From NCBI GenBank assembly GCA_005406025.1, contig BGZK01000086.1, forward strand, positions 620,001-684,000: a stretch of DNA of 64,000 bases, given 5' to 3'. Origin of the DNA: Eumeta japonica (taxonomy: Eukaryota; Arthropoda; Insecta; Lepidoptera; Psychidae). The translations under genes and the position numbers were made by a program. This document shows positions 20,372 through 32,571 of the stretch, piece after piece. Position 1 is the stretch's first letter. Every line of letters starts with the position of its first letter. Under the pieces are notes generated by a model. The model did no database searches and was not told the origin of the DNA. It saw nothing but the letters and a program-made list of their open reading frames with translations.

Positions 20372-23300
20372 TCGATAATCCTTTCTACGACAGTATTCGG
20401 TGACTTAAAGAGGAAACTTTAAGATATTATGAAAGTAATATTATTTTTGAATTATTTAAGAGGATTTATTTACTTTCTGGAATGATCGGTTAAGTTCGCC
20501 CTAGAAAATCCTATGCAGACAAATTTGGTAGTATATTAAAAAAGTGCCGAATTTTAAGTACTAGAAACCGACGCGCCTGCACGCAAGAGAGGTATGCGAA
20601 GATAGTACAATGTGGAAATCTATAGTCTCTACCTACCCTTTTGGGTGATAGGGCGTGAGTTTGTATTATTATTTAATTCGACATATTAATACATATTCTG
20701 CGAATATTCTATTGAGTGTGCTCCCTGAAAAACATAGTCAAATAGCCATACCGTATGAGAACTACAAATAAAGTGGACATTAGGATGTCTATACTACCTG
20801 CGCTTGTGCAATGGATAAACATATATGCGATACGCGCCCCCACAGCGATCGCGCCGCCGTGCGGTTACCTAATGGCGGGTTGCAGTCACCGCGACCGGCG
20901 CAGTGACTCAGCACAAACGTCGAACGAATATAAAACTGTTAAAAAGTAGACGAGATTTTACAACTTGATATTAAGTAAGTTATTACATGTAAATTGATCA
21001 ACATGTTTTTTGGCTGTCCTTTCTCATAATTATCGCCATGTAATATTCGAATGAAATATGATGTAAATACGATGAAACTCGTACAAGACTTTTGTAATAA
21101 ACACGGCGAAATTAATTTTGTCCTATGTGATACATGACGTGAGCGAACCAGGTAGGCTATGAACGACATTTTGTAAATTATTTGCTACGGAAAAACAATG
21201 TTCAAGTTTCGAGACCTGCAACTTTAATATTTACCACTGATTTAGGGCCGATTGCGTCATGCGTCTTCAATCCGTCAATCGTACTAATCGACCTCAGCTC
21301 ATATTTTTATACCGACAATCGTCAAGTTTGCGGCCGATCAACTTTTTACTGGCTGTTAAAATTAACAGTGCGTGATGAAAACTGCTATAAATTAAATAAC
21401 TTCAAAATACGTTTTCAGTAACAAACACAAACAGTAGGTCCTTTCATGTATTTAAAAAATGTGAAATTAAACATCATTAACTATTAAAACAAGGCTTGTG
21501 AGGGTCAAATATGCAAATGAACGCACAAAGCAGCGAAAGTCCATTGTCATACTTTCGTTTGGACCTTTTGGCTGAGGACCAGCTTTCATACTTTAGTTGA
21601 AAGTGAGTATATATTATTTAGTTTATTCTCAGAAACGGAATAAAAGTCAATTTTTATTCACATCGTTAAATAAAAATGGGACGACGAAAACTAGTAATAA
21701 AAGCATGCCTCTATTTTCGTGAATGCTTTTTTAGTTAAGCTTCTGTTGTGAAGTCACGTTCTAAGACTTGACTGTCCTAGGGTTACGTTTTATAATATAA
21801 TAATCTAGAAAAAGAATTGATAAACCGATGTGGATGAAGATGTAGTCGTATTATGTTTTGAATATCTATCTGTCGTATTAAATTTTCTACTATTAGCTCC
21901 CATTAACAAATCTTAGTCCAGTTCGAGACTTTGCACGCGTGGAATTTTAGATTTTCTTCTCATTATCGGATCTGGATAAAATAAGATTTAATTTAACTGA
22001 GCTCGCTCCAAACTAAGAAAAATTTTTTCTGTGAAAGTTTTTCATGAAGATCGGTGCAGTTTACTTTCGGAGGTTATAGTTATACACGACCTGACAAGAT
22101 TTTATAAAATCTTGATGCCATCACATTTAGTAAATTTATTCAATTCACTGGCATGCAGGTTCTATTACATTATACATTTCTAAACACAGTTGCAGTTGTC
22201 GCACTATAATCAGGCATTCAATATAAATTCAAATCTGATTATTTTTAATAAGTTTTTATTAAATTGGTTACATGTAATGTGAGACTTAAGGTTATAAATG
22301 GGAAATAAACATGAGTATGTATATTGATTCACTCTCGATCGCCGCGCTGTTTGAAACGATATACCGATTGCGACGAAACATAATTTATAATGGAAATTAA
22401 TGCCGTTTCTTTTTGTACAAGACTGCAGTAACACGTAGTCAAAATTGAAGATAATCCTTAACAATTCAAATTTTCCACGTGATAAAATAATAATTCCGAG
22501 TCTTTCCTCGTTTTGTACCGCACGTTGTGCAACAATACGCAGGTGAAATTTTACACGGCTCATTATAAAATTATATTATTTCGCTTCAAATATTGTACAA
22601 TACTGAGCAGAGTTACATAAAATTGCGGTGAGAGCCATTATGGGGACCGACGCAAACAGAGCGTGAACGGCCTCCGCCGGCTTGTGCTGACTGTACACCC
22701 GCTTGTGTGTATTATATACCACAACGCGAGCGTGACTCGGCAAATATTGTATACGAAGTGGATGCTACTGTCTTTAAACCATTGTTGTAAGTTGATAATT
22801 TTCGGAAAAATATTTGGAAGAATCATTAGAGTCTTCGAAGGTTACACATAGAGTTTGCATCACGGTTTGCGTCGGCTTGGGGATTGCGACGATGTGATTT
22901 ATTATAGTCTATGTTTTAACAAACCACTGTATACTTAAAATTGTGAAATTATTCAATATAATGACATTATAGTACTTTTTCTGGAATTCACACAAGACTA
23001 CAAGTCTTAACGTTAACTAAATGTCCGATTGTGTGAATCTTGAAACAAAATGATAACGTTTATTTTCAAAATCTATGCGTTTGTTGAAAATTCTCATAAT
23101 CGATTAAACACAAATATCTTCGTAAAAGCAAACACAATTATTATCATTCACAAGACGACTTCGATAATAATCCAGCAGACTCGAAGAAAATTCTAAAGAA
23201 CTCGTATTATGATTCTGAATAACTACTACATTAAATCTATTAATTACTCAGATTTACCTGGTCATAAAACGGTAAGAAGAAGATGATATGCAACTCATAC

Positions 23301-24585
23301 CAACAAAATGCAATAATCTTCGGTACATGCACGCATTTATTCCCAAAAAAATAAACCATTTTATTGGCCTGTCTTCAGCAATTTCATTCCGACAACAGTC
23401 TATGCCCCGTCTTTATAAAATATTCCTTGTAGTCTCATATGCTGGACACAGCCTACCTCCCGTACGTTTCGGCGAGGAACGACCACGACCCCGAGCGCCT
23501 GCGACCGGCCGTGGTCCGCGAACTCTTATCAGGTCGACAGCTCGTTAGTTGGGGACTAGGGACTAATCGCACACTGCCACCGCCAATTCGAGGTCACCTC
23601 ACGAGAATTCCCCCCCACCTCTAGGGGATATCGGTTCTACCGCCGTGTAAGCTCATACATGACGATCATTACATATTCTTCAACCTATTACAATATATTG
23701 CACGTCTATGTGAGCAGAGCCCGGGCCGCTGGTTATACCGTGAATGTTCGTAGTGACGCAATACGGCCGTTTGGACCTAGAAGGATACGATTTCCTGCCA
23801 AACAGAGACGATTATTATTAAACTGATGTGCTTCAAATAATAAAGTTATGAGCTGAGTGAAAGCGAGCGAGTCGTATATCGAAGAATTTATAAAAATATA
23901 TTTTGTAATACGTCTTATAGCATATATAAAAAAATGAAAACAAAAACATATTCTATGATTTTATTTAATACTGCATGGAAATAGTGAGGCCGAGGCATAT
24001 GCTTTTAAAGGTAAACGAAGTTCTTTACTCGACATATTTTGCAGAAATTGTCGAAAATTATTTTAAACAATGGTAGACATGGCCCAGTATATGCCATTAG
24101 GCTAATTCCCACTTAAATACATAGCGTTATTTGTTTTTGCATGATGATGTAACGAGAGAAAGACCTTGTACTCGACTTGCTACATCTATCACGATCAATT
24201 AACTTATGTGCTGAAAAATTGTTTATGCTTTGAATAATTAGATTTATAATCAAAATTGCGAATTTCAAAACACACGTCCATGTAAAAATGTAGGTCAGTT
24301 GAGGAAGTTGGAAAATTTAAGATCTCATCTTTTAAAAAGCATTATATCTGTAATTATTTATATAGAGATAAAGTTATCTTTTATACAAGTAAATGTATAA
24401 GTCGTATCCGAGGCGTCGAGAGGGCCGGGCGCCGCACTTGTGGTTAAGGTGTTTATTACTTGTTTCGATGCGAAATAAGATATGAATTAAGCTTTATACT
24501 ATGTATTATATATTACAACAATCAATCAATACAGAATACGAGAGATGTCGCTAGTAAACAATTTTAGTCGTATATATAATTTTTA

Positions 24586-24960
24586 GGGTTCCGTAACTGT
24601 AAAGGAAAAAGGAATATTTGCAGGATCACTTCGTTTTCCATCTGTCCGTCAGTCTGTCGAGACCGTTTTTCTCGGGAACGCGTGGTGTTTTGAAATTAAC
24701 AACAAAAACTTACATCTGTGGTTGCTTGAAGTTGTGAAAAAAATCTACTTTCTAAATCAACGTAATGGAAAAATACGGCTAAATAAAGCCGTTTATACCT
24801 CATATTTAAATAATAAAAAAAAACATAAGGCAATCAAACCTATAGCGCACTCCCCGTTGACCTGAATTATGAAATTTTCCAAGAGGAAAGGTTAGCGCAA
24901 GTAAACGAGAAAATATGACAATCGACCATTTGTAATTATATCATGAATATATTTTTTTGT
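24586..24960 (+). repeat. Dispersed 'GGTTCCG' repeat, degraded copy
   Basis: It starts TTAGGGTTCCGTAACTGTAA, continues with TTTTCCATCTGTCCGTCAGT and a CTCGGGAACGCG segment, and ends in a region with ATAGCGCACTCCCCGTTGAC. The order of phrases matches the interspersed repeat at 9262-9660 and common moth-genome repeats. Ends are approximate. Confidence 0.45.
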
Positions 24961-26872
24961 GATTACAAACTTACACTTGCGATTGGATTATTAACGTGAT
25001 GTAGACCAATGTGTGGGAGAACGTTTTTTAACTTCGCGCTATAAGAACTTACGATTTTAAAAAAATCGGTTATCTTTAAGAATTTTGAAAAGTATTTTGA
25101 AAATGAGCAAAAGTTTTGGAATTCGTGGAACCAATATCTCCCCAGTAATCTTTTCAGGACTCGGGTTAAAAGCTTTAAAATCATGATTTAAAATAGGTTT
25201 TGTTACGGTCCTGGGAACTTAAAGCTGTGAAGTCGCAGAGGCTGTTGCTCAATCAAGTAAACTATTTGTTAAGGAAAAAAGTACGATTCGCGAATGAGAT
25301 CGCTCCGCTCGTCGCGCGTACTCGAGCCGCACCTTCGCTTGCGCAACCGCCGGTCATCTGGGACATACTTTCTCTGTCCACGTGCTGACACTTGACACGT
25401 TACGGACGTGACGTTCAAGTGGCGCGCTGTTCAACACGGATACGGCGGCGTACACGTATGTTTTCGTGTCACTAACCCAAGTGCTTCTTAGACTTCGCCT
25501 TATTTTGTGTTTGGCATAAAGATGTTTGGCAAAAAGATGTACGTTTTTTATTAGTTTTTTATTAACATGGTACAGGTACGTCATATTATATTACATTATA
25601 ATCATACGCATACATGCATGTGTAACACAAATGTGTCCATATTTAAACCGTCTCCATGACAGCTATAATGATCTAATCTTAAACCAAAAAAATTAAAAAA
25701 CTCCATCGTATTTTTTTAACCTTCATTTAAATTGCAGAGGTCATTCACCTATTACCTTTATTGCGGCACAATGCCTACCTAAACGTGTGGGCGGCTCCAG
25801 GCGACCTCTCGTGCCGAATTCCCGCACTACAGACACCCTATACTTATACACCCTTCACCTTCGACCGGTCACGAACGCCTAGCCAGCACGATTTTCTCTC
25901 AACGTTGCACTCTATTTAGGCAGGATAATATGAACCAATTTCAATTAAGGTGGATGCCAACATGTACAGGTATATATGTAACACACCTGGAACTGCTTGA
26001 TAGGAACGAAAACGGCTAATAAAAAAAATAATATTTTCCAATTATAAAATTATTTATGTTAAAGTCAATTTGCAGTACATACACAACGCTTGTCGCTGTG
26101 AGATGCTTGTGAGTTATTGATCCATTAGCCGTTCACAAGAGACGGCCATTTAAACCTAACGTCGCCTGGCGTCTCCGCGGTTGGCGTTTTGTTGTGATCG
26201 GGTTAGACGAATGAGTCTCAGAACGGTCTTAAATAGCTCTCGTCGCCGGTACTTTACAACGTGATTGTACCATACGTACACATACTTTAGGATTATGAAA
26301 TATTATTCATATTAATAAATTACATATTTAAGGTTTAATGTGCACAATTTATTTACAACTATTATTGAATTTAAATAATCGATATAATGAAAAAAATACT
26401 TAGAATGTTACAGCACAAAGATGATGCATTTATCTGGGGCTTAAACTTATTACAAGTTTGTGGATAAAATAGGCGTTTCTTTTCCTGTGGAAACAAATTT
26501 ACGGGTTCAAGTGTTAAGCAAAAGGTAGCCGAAATGGCTTAGAATTATCAGATACAAGTAGCAAAGGCAGAGCATAACTTTAACCCTTCAGAGTCCGAGC
26601 AAAACTTTTCGTGAATTAGACTAGCAGTTGTCCATGCACAGTTTCTCTTTAGTACAAAAACTGTAGTTTCCGTTATCTTTTGCATCGATAGAGTAGCAAT
26701 TTTCTTTCCAATCCCTTTATCGATAAATGTAATCACGAAAAATCATTCTTTTCTGCACTTTCTGAGACAAAGTAATAATTCATCCCTATCAAACAGGTTA
26801 TACAAAAACAAGACTTCATCATAATCTGTCGAATCATCGAGAGCCAAAACAGGAGAAGCTCAAACAAAGAAA

Positions 26873-27000
26873 CTGTCAATTCCTCTCAAATTAATATACA
26901 ATTCTTGGGACGAGAACTCGTAGTGGAAAAACAAACTCGAGGAGCAGCAGTAGTGGGTTGCATGCTGGTTGTTACTGCATGCCAAAAGCAAACGTCTAAT
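26873..27000 (+). repeat. Diverged duplicated block, copy A
   Basis: This block aligns with 27768-27890. Shared words in the same order are CTGTCA, CCTCT, CAATTC, GGGA, CGTAGTGG, AACA, GGTTGCATGC, TGCA and AATTAT/AATCAA. Weaker similarity continues to about 27100 (CTTTTTT, then TTAGATGTAACT). It is non-coding on both strands and belongs to no transposon I recognise. Confidence 0.55.
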
Positions 27001-27767
27001 TATGAATTTCCTCAAATGAACACCTAACATAACAGAAAATTCTTTTTTGTATCTACATACATATTAGAAAAAGATTGTCTATAGTTAGATGTAACTCATA
27101 TTTTAATATAGGAAATAGGAAATCGTAGATTTTTATTTTTACTATCTTTAACAATAATAATTTTATAAAACAAAATATCAAACAAAGCGCTTACAGATTA
27201 AAAATACTTCTAAACAGCAGTAAGCAGACAACAATAACGTTTCCTATAATCACTATTGATGCTGGTACCGCTACCACCGCTACTTTCAACATCATTCATT
27301 ACAAAGCACGACCATTATTTCCGAACTGATATCAAATCACCAATAATTTTCAATTGAGCACGGATTTCCTTTCATTGCGAGTGTAAGAAGGAAACGGTAT
27401 AACTCAGAGGAAGTAAACAAGTGCGCAAGAAAAAGACGATAAGCAGCCGCAGTTGACCGGCGGCGCGTGCGCAGGCGGTCGGAGAAAGTGCCGTTTGCTC
27501 TGCGCTCAGGACAAAGGTTCCGCTCCGTGTGCAAATTTAATTTTCACGGTTGAATGTTGTGAAATAGGAAATTACTTTTTTTTCGTGCGAGTGCGTCGGT
27601 TGAGTGCGTCTTTGTTGATTCTTAGAGTTATGTACGTTAAAAATTTAAAGAATCAAACGTCTACATAATCAAAATATTATATCGTATGAGGTGTTCATTC
27701 GCGAAAATCTATTTAAATAACTATTTAGCGGACTAAGAAAAATAAACAACACTTAGATGTTCGATAT

Positions 27768-27890
27768 CTGTCAGTCCTCTTCAATCAAAGTCAATTCGAT
27801 GGGTAGGGATTCGTAGTGGGAGAACAGATTCAAGGGTCAGCGGAAGGTTGCATGCAGCATGTTAATGCACGTTGCAAGCAAGCGTATAAT
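27768..27890 (+). repeat. Diverged duplicated block, copy B
   Basis: Partner of 26873-27000, same orientation and about 895 bp downstream. It reads CTGTCAGTCCTCTTCAATC, then GGATTCGTAGTGGGAGAACAG and GGTTGCATGCAGCATG. The similarity extends to about 27965 (CTTTTTTTT, then TCAGATGTGACT). Terminal inverted repeats were not seen. Confidence 0.55.
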
Positions 27891-28353
27891 CAAAATAGCT
27901 AATACTAAGAAACGAAAAGTCTTTTTTTTTATTAATAACAAGTTGTGTCAGATGTGACTACTGTAGACGTATACTCAACACACTTAACAGAAGTACGAAA
28001 CCGTGGAAAATGCAACTCATTTTGCTGATAGCAATTTTCGACTAGTTGGCATAATGTTGGCCATTATTATACGATTGTAGTAAATTGAAGACTGCACTGC
28101 GACAGTGACGAAACTGAAATCGTATTCATGTTGTTAACGCAAAATTTTTGAGAGTGAGTGGATGTTCACTAGAGTTACTAGATCAGAAATAAATCATCAG
28201 CGATACTATTTCATAAAAAAAATTATTAATAATGCTCGTTTTCAGTTTTTGGATAATTTTAATTTGAATCTAAGGCTGAAAGGAGATCTAGATCAAGAAA
28301 AAAAATACAATGAAAATCGAAAGTAGGGTCGTAATCGAGACAGCGGCCCGCTA

Positions 28354-28388
28354 AATCGATATCGCGGCTTACAACGCGATCGATCGAT
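28354..28388. other. CG-rich imperfect palindrome
   Basis: AATCGATATCGCG and CGCGATCGATCGA are imperfect inverses separated by the eight bases GCTTACAA. The block is rich in CGAT words, as in DREF-type insulator or promoter sites. It sits in a GC-rich patch that also holds a possible Helitron end. Confidence 0.4.
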
Positions 28389-28411
28389 ACAAAAAACGAA
28401 GAATTCGTTTT

Positions 28412-28447
28412 ACGCCCATGCGGGCGGAGCCGCGAACGAATGCTAGT
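28412..28447 (+). repeat. Possible Helitron-like 3' end
   Basis: The sequence CCCATGCGGGCGGAGCCGCG followed by AACGAATGCTAGT has a GC hairpin (GCGG...CCGC) about ten bases before CTAGT. That is the usual architecture of a Helitron terminus and a phrase frequent in lepidopteran repeats. No 5' end or helicase remnant was found, so only the terminus is proposed. Confidence 0.3.
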
Positions 28448-31332
28448 ACTATATACGGTCCGAATAACAGTATGCAGTAGCGCAAACTTATGGTTGCACT
28501 TGTAAACTAGCCCCAGGACAGTATTCGGAACGGCAGGCCGTCATTAACGCACTTATATATCTATTGCAAAAAGAACGCACACACGTACTAGCTTTTCGAG
28601 TGTTGCCACGTAACAAATGAAAATAGACTTTCACATTCCTAATGCGTAGGAATTGTAAAGAACACGGGCCGTGTTATTAGAGCTGTGACTGATTGCGCTC
28701 TGCCCTCTCGCTTCCGCGCTCCGTGATCGTAATTTTACGTTTCATTGTGTGCTCTACATCGGTGCACATAATTGCGTGATTCCTACGATGGTATTGTTAA
28801 AATAAATGAACGACATAAAGAGATTGTTTTAGAAAGATAAAGTCGAATTGAGAACCTCCTCCTTTTTAGTTTTGATGTCGGTTAAAAATAAAATAAGGAA
28901 ATCAGTAAATAATTTTGCAAATAATTGAGAATAGATACATAAGTGTGCAAGTGGTTCATTATCACAATTTTTTATGTTTTATGTGGGTATGTTAGACATT
29001 AACCGAGTAACGTGGTTACAGTTACAATGTAATATAATTATTGTAATTACGATTAATTACAGACATCGAAACTAAGATTAGTTTAGGTTTAAAGGAAAAG
29101 TTCCTCTGAACATATGAAATGTATGCTAGCTGTACTCACGAAGAAAACGGGATGATCATAATCCACAAGTTACAATTTTTTGAGCTGTCATGCCCGTGTT
29201 CGGTGTTACGAACAAACTAATCGATTCAAATCAGAAACGACCACCGGAAATCAATAACTGTCACAAAATCGATACTGAAATCGGTGTCACTCGGCCGATT
29301 CTACCGAGGCGTCTTCAAACGAAAAATATGAAAGTGTACAGTAAAGATATTTATGAATATATAGAAGTACATTGTTTTTTTCTAAATACAGTCCTTGACG
29401 AACCGTGTAGGCCGCATAGAATAATTAATTTTCAGAAGTTTTTAAAAACATGCTAAAACCATGTAACCTATCAGAAAACTGTCGATCACTTCGTTACTGA
29501 CCTGATTTAGTTCGTCAAGTAGCTAATCTGCCTCATTGCTGCTTTATAACGGTAATCATTCTACTAAATGTATTCGCGTTGAATATTTTTAATCTAGGTT
29601 AATTTTCAATCTGTCAAAGAACGCGTGCATTAAAAGTACAGAAATTCTGTCATAAATAGATAACTTTAAGGGTGGAGTTATGGACTCCTATTCGTGATGA
29701 GCTCTGTGTGATGTGTTACTTCATCTTGCTTATTGTAAAATTTAGAAGATTTTTTTACAACTAAAGTGAATGCAATGTGTGCACCCGCTTTTCAATCGGG
29801 TGGATTCCATCGTCCATTTCATACGTGAATAATAAGTAATAATGCAATAGTAGGAGGTTTACGCGCAAGCATCCGTGACTTACACCCATCCATTCCACGC
29901 CGACCATATAGCTAAATGGCAGTAAAAGCTCGAACAGTTTTGCAAAATCTATACATAAAATCAGTCCAAAACATCTTTTAATACATTTGCAAATTTGCCT
30001 ACATTTAAACAACGCCATGGTCATATACCAATAGTCATCTCCGTAGATCCTTTAATATTACACGAAATCGAACAAATGGTTTGCCAGCCTTAGAAGATTC
30101 CATCCAGTCGTAAGTAGACCAAGAGCGGTGCGGCAACAGCGAAACAAAGAACCCTCGAATAATGGAAGGTTACGCCAAGAGGTTATCGAACACGCCGTAA
30201 TCGCCTCTTCGCGGACGCTTATTGCCGGTTGCCCGCACCATCGCGGAGTGGTGACACAATGCGGCGTAAAGGTCGAGCGCGTCGTAAGCGGCGCAGCAAG
30301 TGCGAGAGAATCTTCTTTTATTAAATGACAGACACGAATCACATTTGTGTCGATGTGGGTTAATTTCTGTATTGTCAATATTGGCACAACAACGAAAAGA
30401 TGGAGGTGACGATACAAAAACTTTAAATCAGACTCGTGTAAATAATTCTTTTTAAACGTTAAGATAATTTTCTTTGCCTCATGTTATTGGAGATTTTTAT
30501 GAGTGATATATATTAAATGGCTCGATGAAATTGGAAATGGTACACGACAATCGAATCCGATTTTGAAAGACTATTCATTCATATATCATATTCGTTTCGG
30601 AATATGGTTTATGACTTTTGTCTTCCTAAAATCAAATGTATGAAGTTCAAAGTCCCCATTTTGAGTTTTGGTGACCGCCGCGGATCCAGGGACGTTTACG
30701 TAATTAGGATAATAATAAAGCAACGGTCATCGAAAGGAGACTATTTTTCCGCTTAGAACTGTACAAAGCGATATAGTTATATCACACGTATACGGTTACT
30801 TCACGACTATTGTAATTGCGTGATCATAATTTTAAGTATTTTGTGAATAGTGTATTGTATATAAAATACTATTGTAGATAGATAAATATTACTTATGATA
30901 CTACCCGCACCGCGCCGGCGTGCTGAGCTGACCTAACCACAGATCTGAATTAAAAAGAGTTTGCAAGAGCGTATATTATATTGCAGCCGTACAGAGATTA
31001 AAACCTCGTTTTCCTTGTTTCTCGCGAAATCGGGTTTTCATAATATTAACTTTGAAGTTCAAAATAATTTTAATAACATAAAAAATCGTATCCATTTGTT
31101 TTCAGGGCGTTTCTAATTATTCCTGTTGAGTGACATTTTTATTTGTAAATGTTTTAGTAAGATTCTACTTTTATTCTATATTTTTTTATCTATTAACATT
31201 CCACGAGGACTTTCCCTAAATAATGCGTTTCGGAAAAGGCTCGATAGCGGTACATCCATTAACGCTGAATGCCATTTCGACACGAGCGAAATTAAAATGC
31301 GATCCTTACATATTTCATAATCGGGGATACGA

Positions 31333-31770
31333 GTGGATTTAATCGCAACGCCAAATGACGGACTACGTGAATCACGCTACGGCGAAACCGCGAAAGGCCG
31401 GCCCCGAAAACTGGCCGACACCACTAAACCAATTCCTGCGTTACTTAACAGAGTTCTGTTTTATACTTTTTGGGGTTACATAACTAGTTTTAAGAGCGGC
31501 GGCACAGTTCGGGCGCCGACTCTCACGTCTCGCCGCTTGCGCAATCGCCGCGCGCCGCCCCCTCGTAGACGCATGCGCGATGATACGATCGGAACGACCA
31601 TCCGTGTTTGTTTACGTCGACTCGAAACTAGCCTAAGTGAGCAGCGTGTCGATATTGACATTTGTGTGTTTCGTCTGGGGTTGGTATTGGAAAATGTGAC
31701 CGCAGAGGCTACGTGGTCCACCCGCGAGGACCCTAAGCGATTTAACGCTGTCGGCCGAACTTGCGGATGA
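31333..31770 (+). other. GC-rich island with an unassigned 145-codon frame
   Basis: A GC-rich patch (densest at 31490-31780) carries a plus-strand frame of 145 codons rich in Arg and Thr, and an open minus-strand frame over part of the same bases. I recognise no domain. The high GC content lowers stop frequency and explains both. A promoter or first exon, a conserved element or a transposon fragment are all possible. Confidence 0.2.
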
Positions 31771-32500
31771 GGTGATTAGTCGACGTTTGAAAGTCTGCGT
31801 TTTATTTTTATTTAAAAGATGCTTGTGAATGAAACTATGAGACTTCAAAACTTGGTAATAAATAATTGGTAACAATGGAAATAACCTTTAACACTATATA
31901 TATCAAAAGCTTAATTTAACTGTGTGAAAAATTAATTATCTGTAAATCAGCAACAGAAGATAAGTTTTTTCAGTTTAAGTAGAAAATGTGCGAATATATT
32001 GCGTGGAGAGGCAATATAACGAACTTCTTCACTTTTTCGTAACATTTGGTTTCGCTTCATATTTAATACCTGCCGCGGGTTACATTTTATAGATTCTTAA
32101 GTAGTAAACTTCATAAAAATGGATGACATGCGAGTTGAATCTCAGCACAAGAATTTTATGTTGCATGTATTTTTCGTACAGCTTTATCTGACCTTTCCAT
32201 TCTCGACACATACACGATTTTATTCCCTTTCACGTGTATGTTAAACTCTATTTTTCCATAGTTTTCTTACTAGTTAGAGATAAGCTCTTTTATACGATAG
32301 CTTAGTTTATTTATTCTAGAACTTGAAGATTCAGGTATAAGGAGTAGTATAAAATTTTCGGTCGTTTTAAAAGAGCATATTTTAAATATAATAAAATTAA
32401 AGTTGCCTTCTTTCATTGGCTGTATAAAGCTGCCTTTCGATAAGGAACAATTAAAAACATTTTATTTATAATTTAAAGTATCTATAACAAACGGTTTTAT

Positions 32501-32503
<3 letters not shown>

Positions 32504-32566
<63 letters not shown>
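32504..32566. repeat. TA microsatellite (63 bp)
   Basis: An uninterrupted TA dinucleotide run. Confidence 0.98.

Positions 32567-32571
<5 letters not shown>

Noticed and set aside
29190..29456. 88-codon plus-strand frame
   Set aside because: No motif, no splice context, and composition like its AT-rich surroundings.
30058..30417. 119-codon minus-strand frame
   Set aside because: No recognisable family. A GC-rich island with frames open on both strands explains it; left as an island in the findings.
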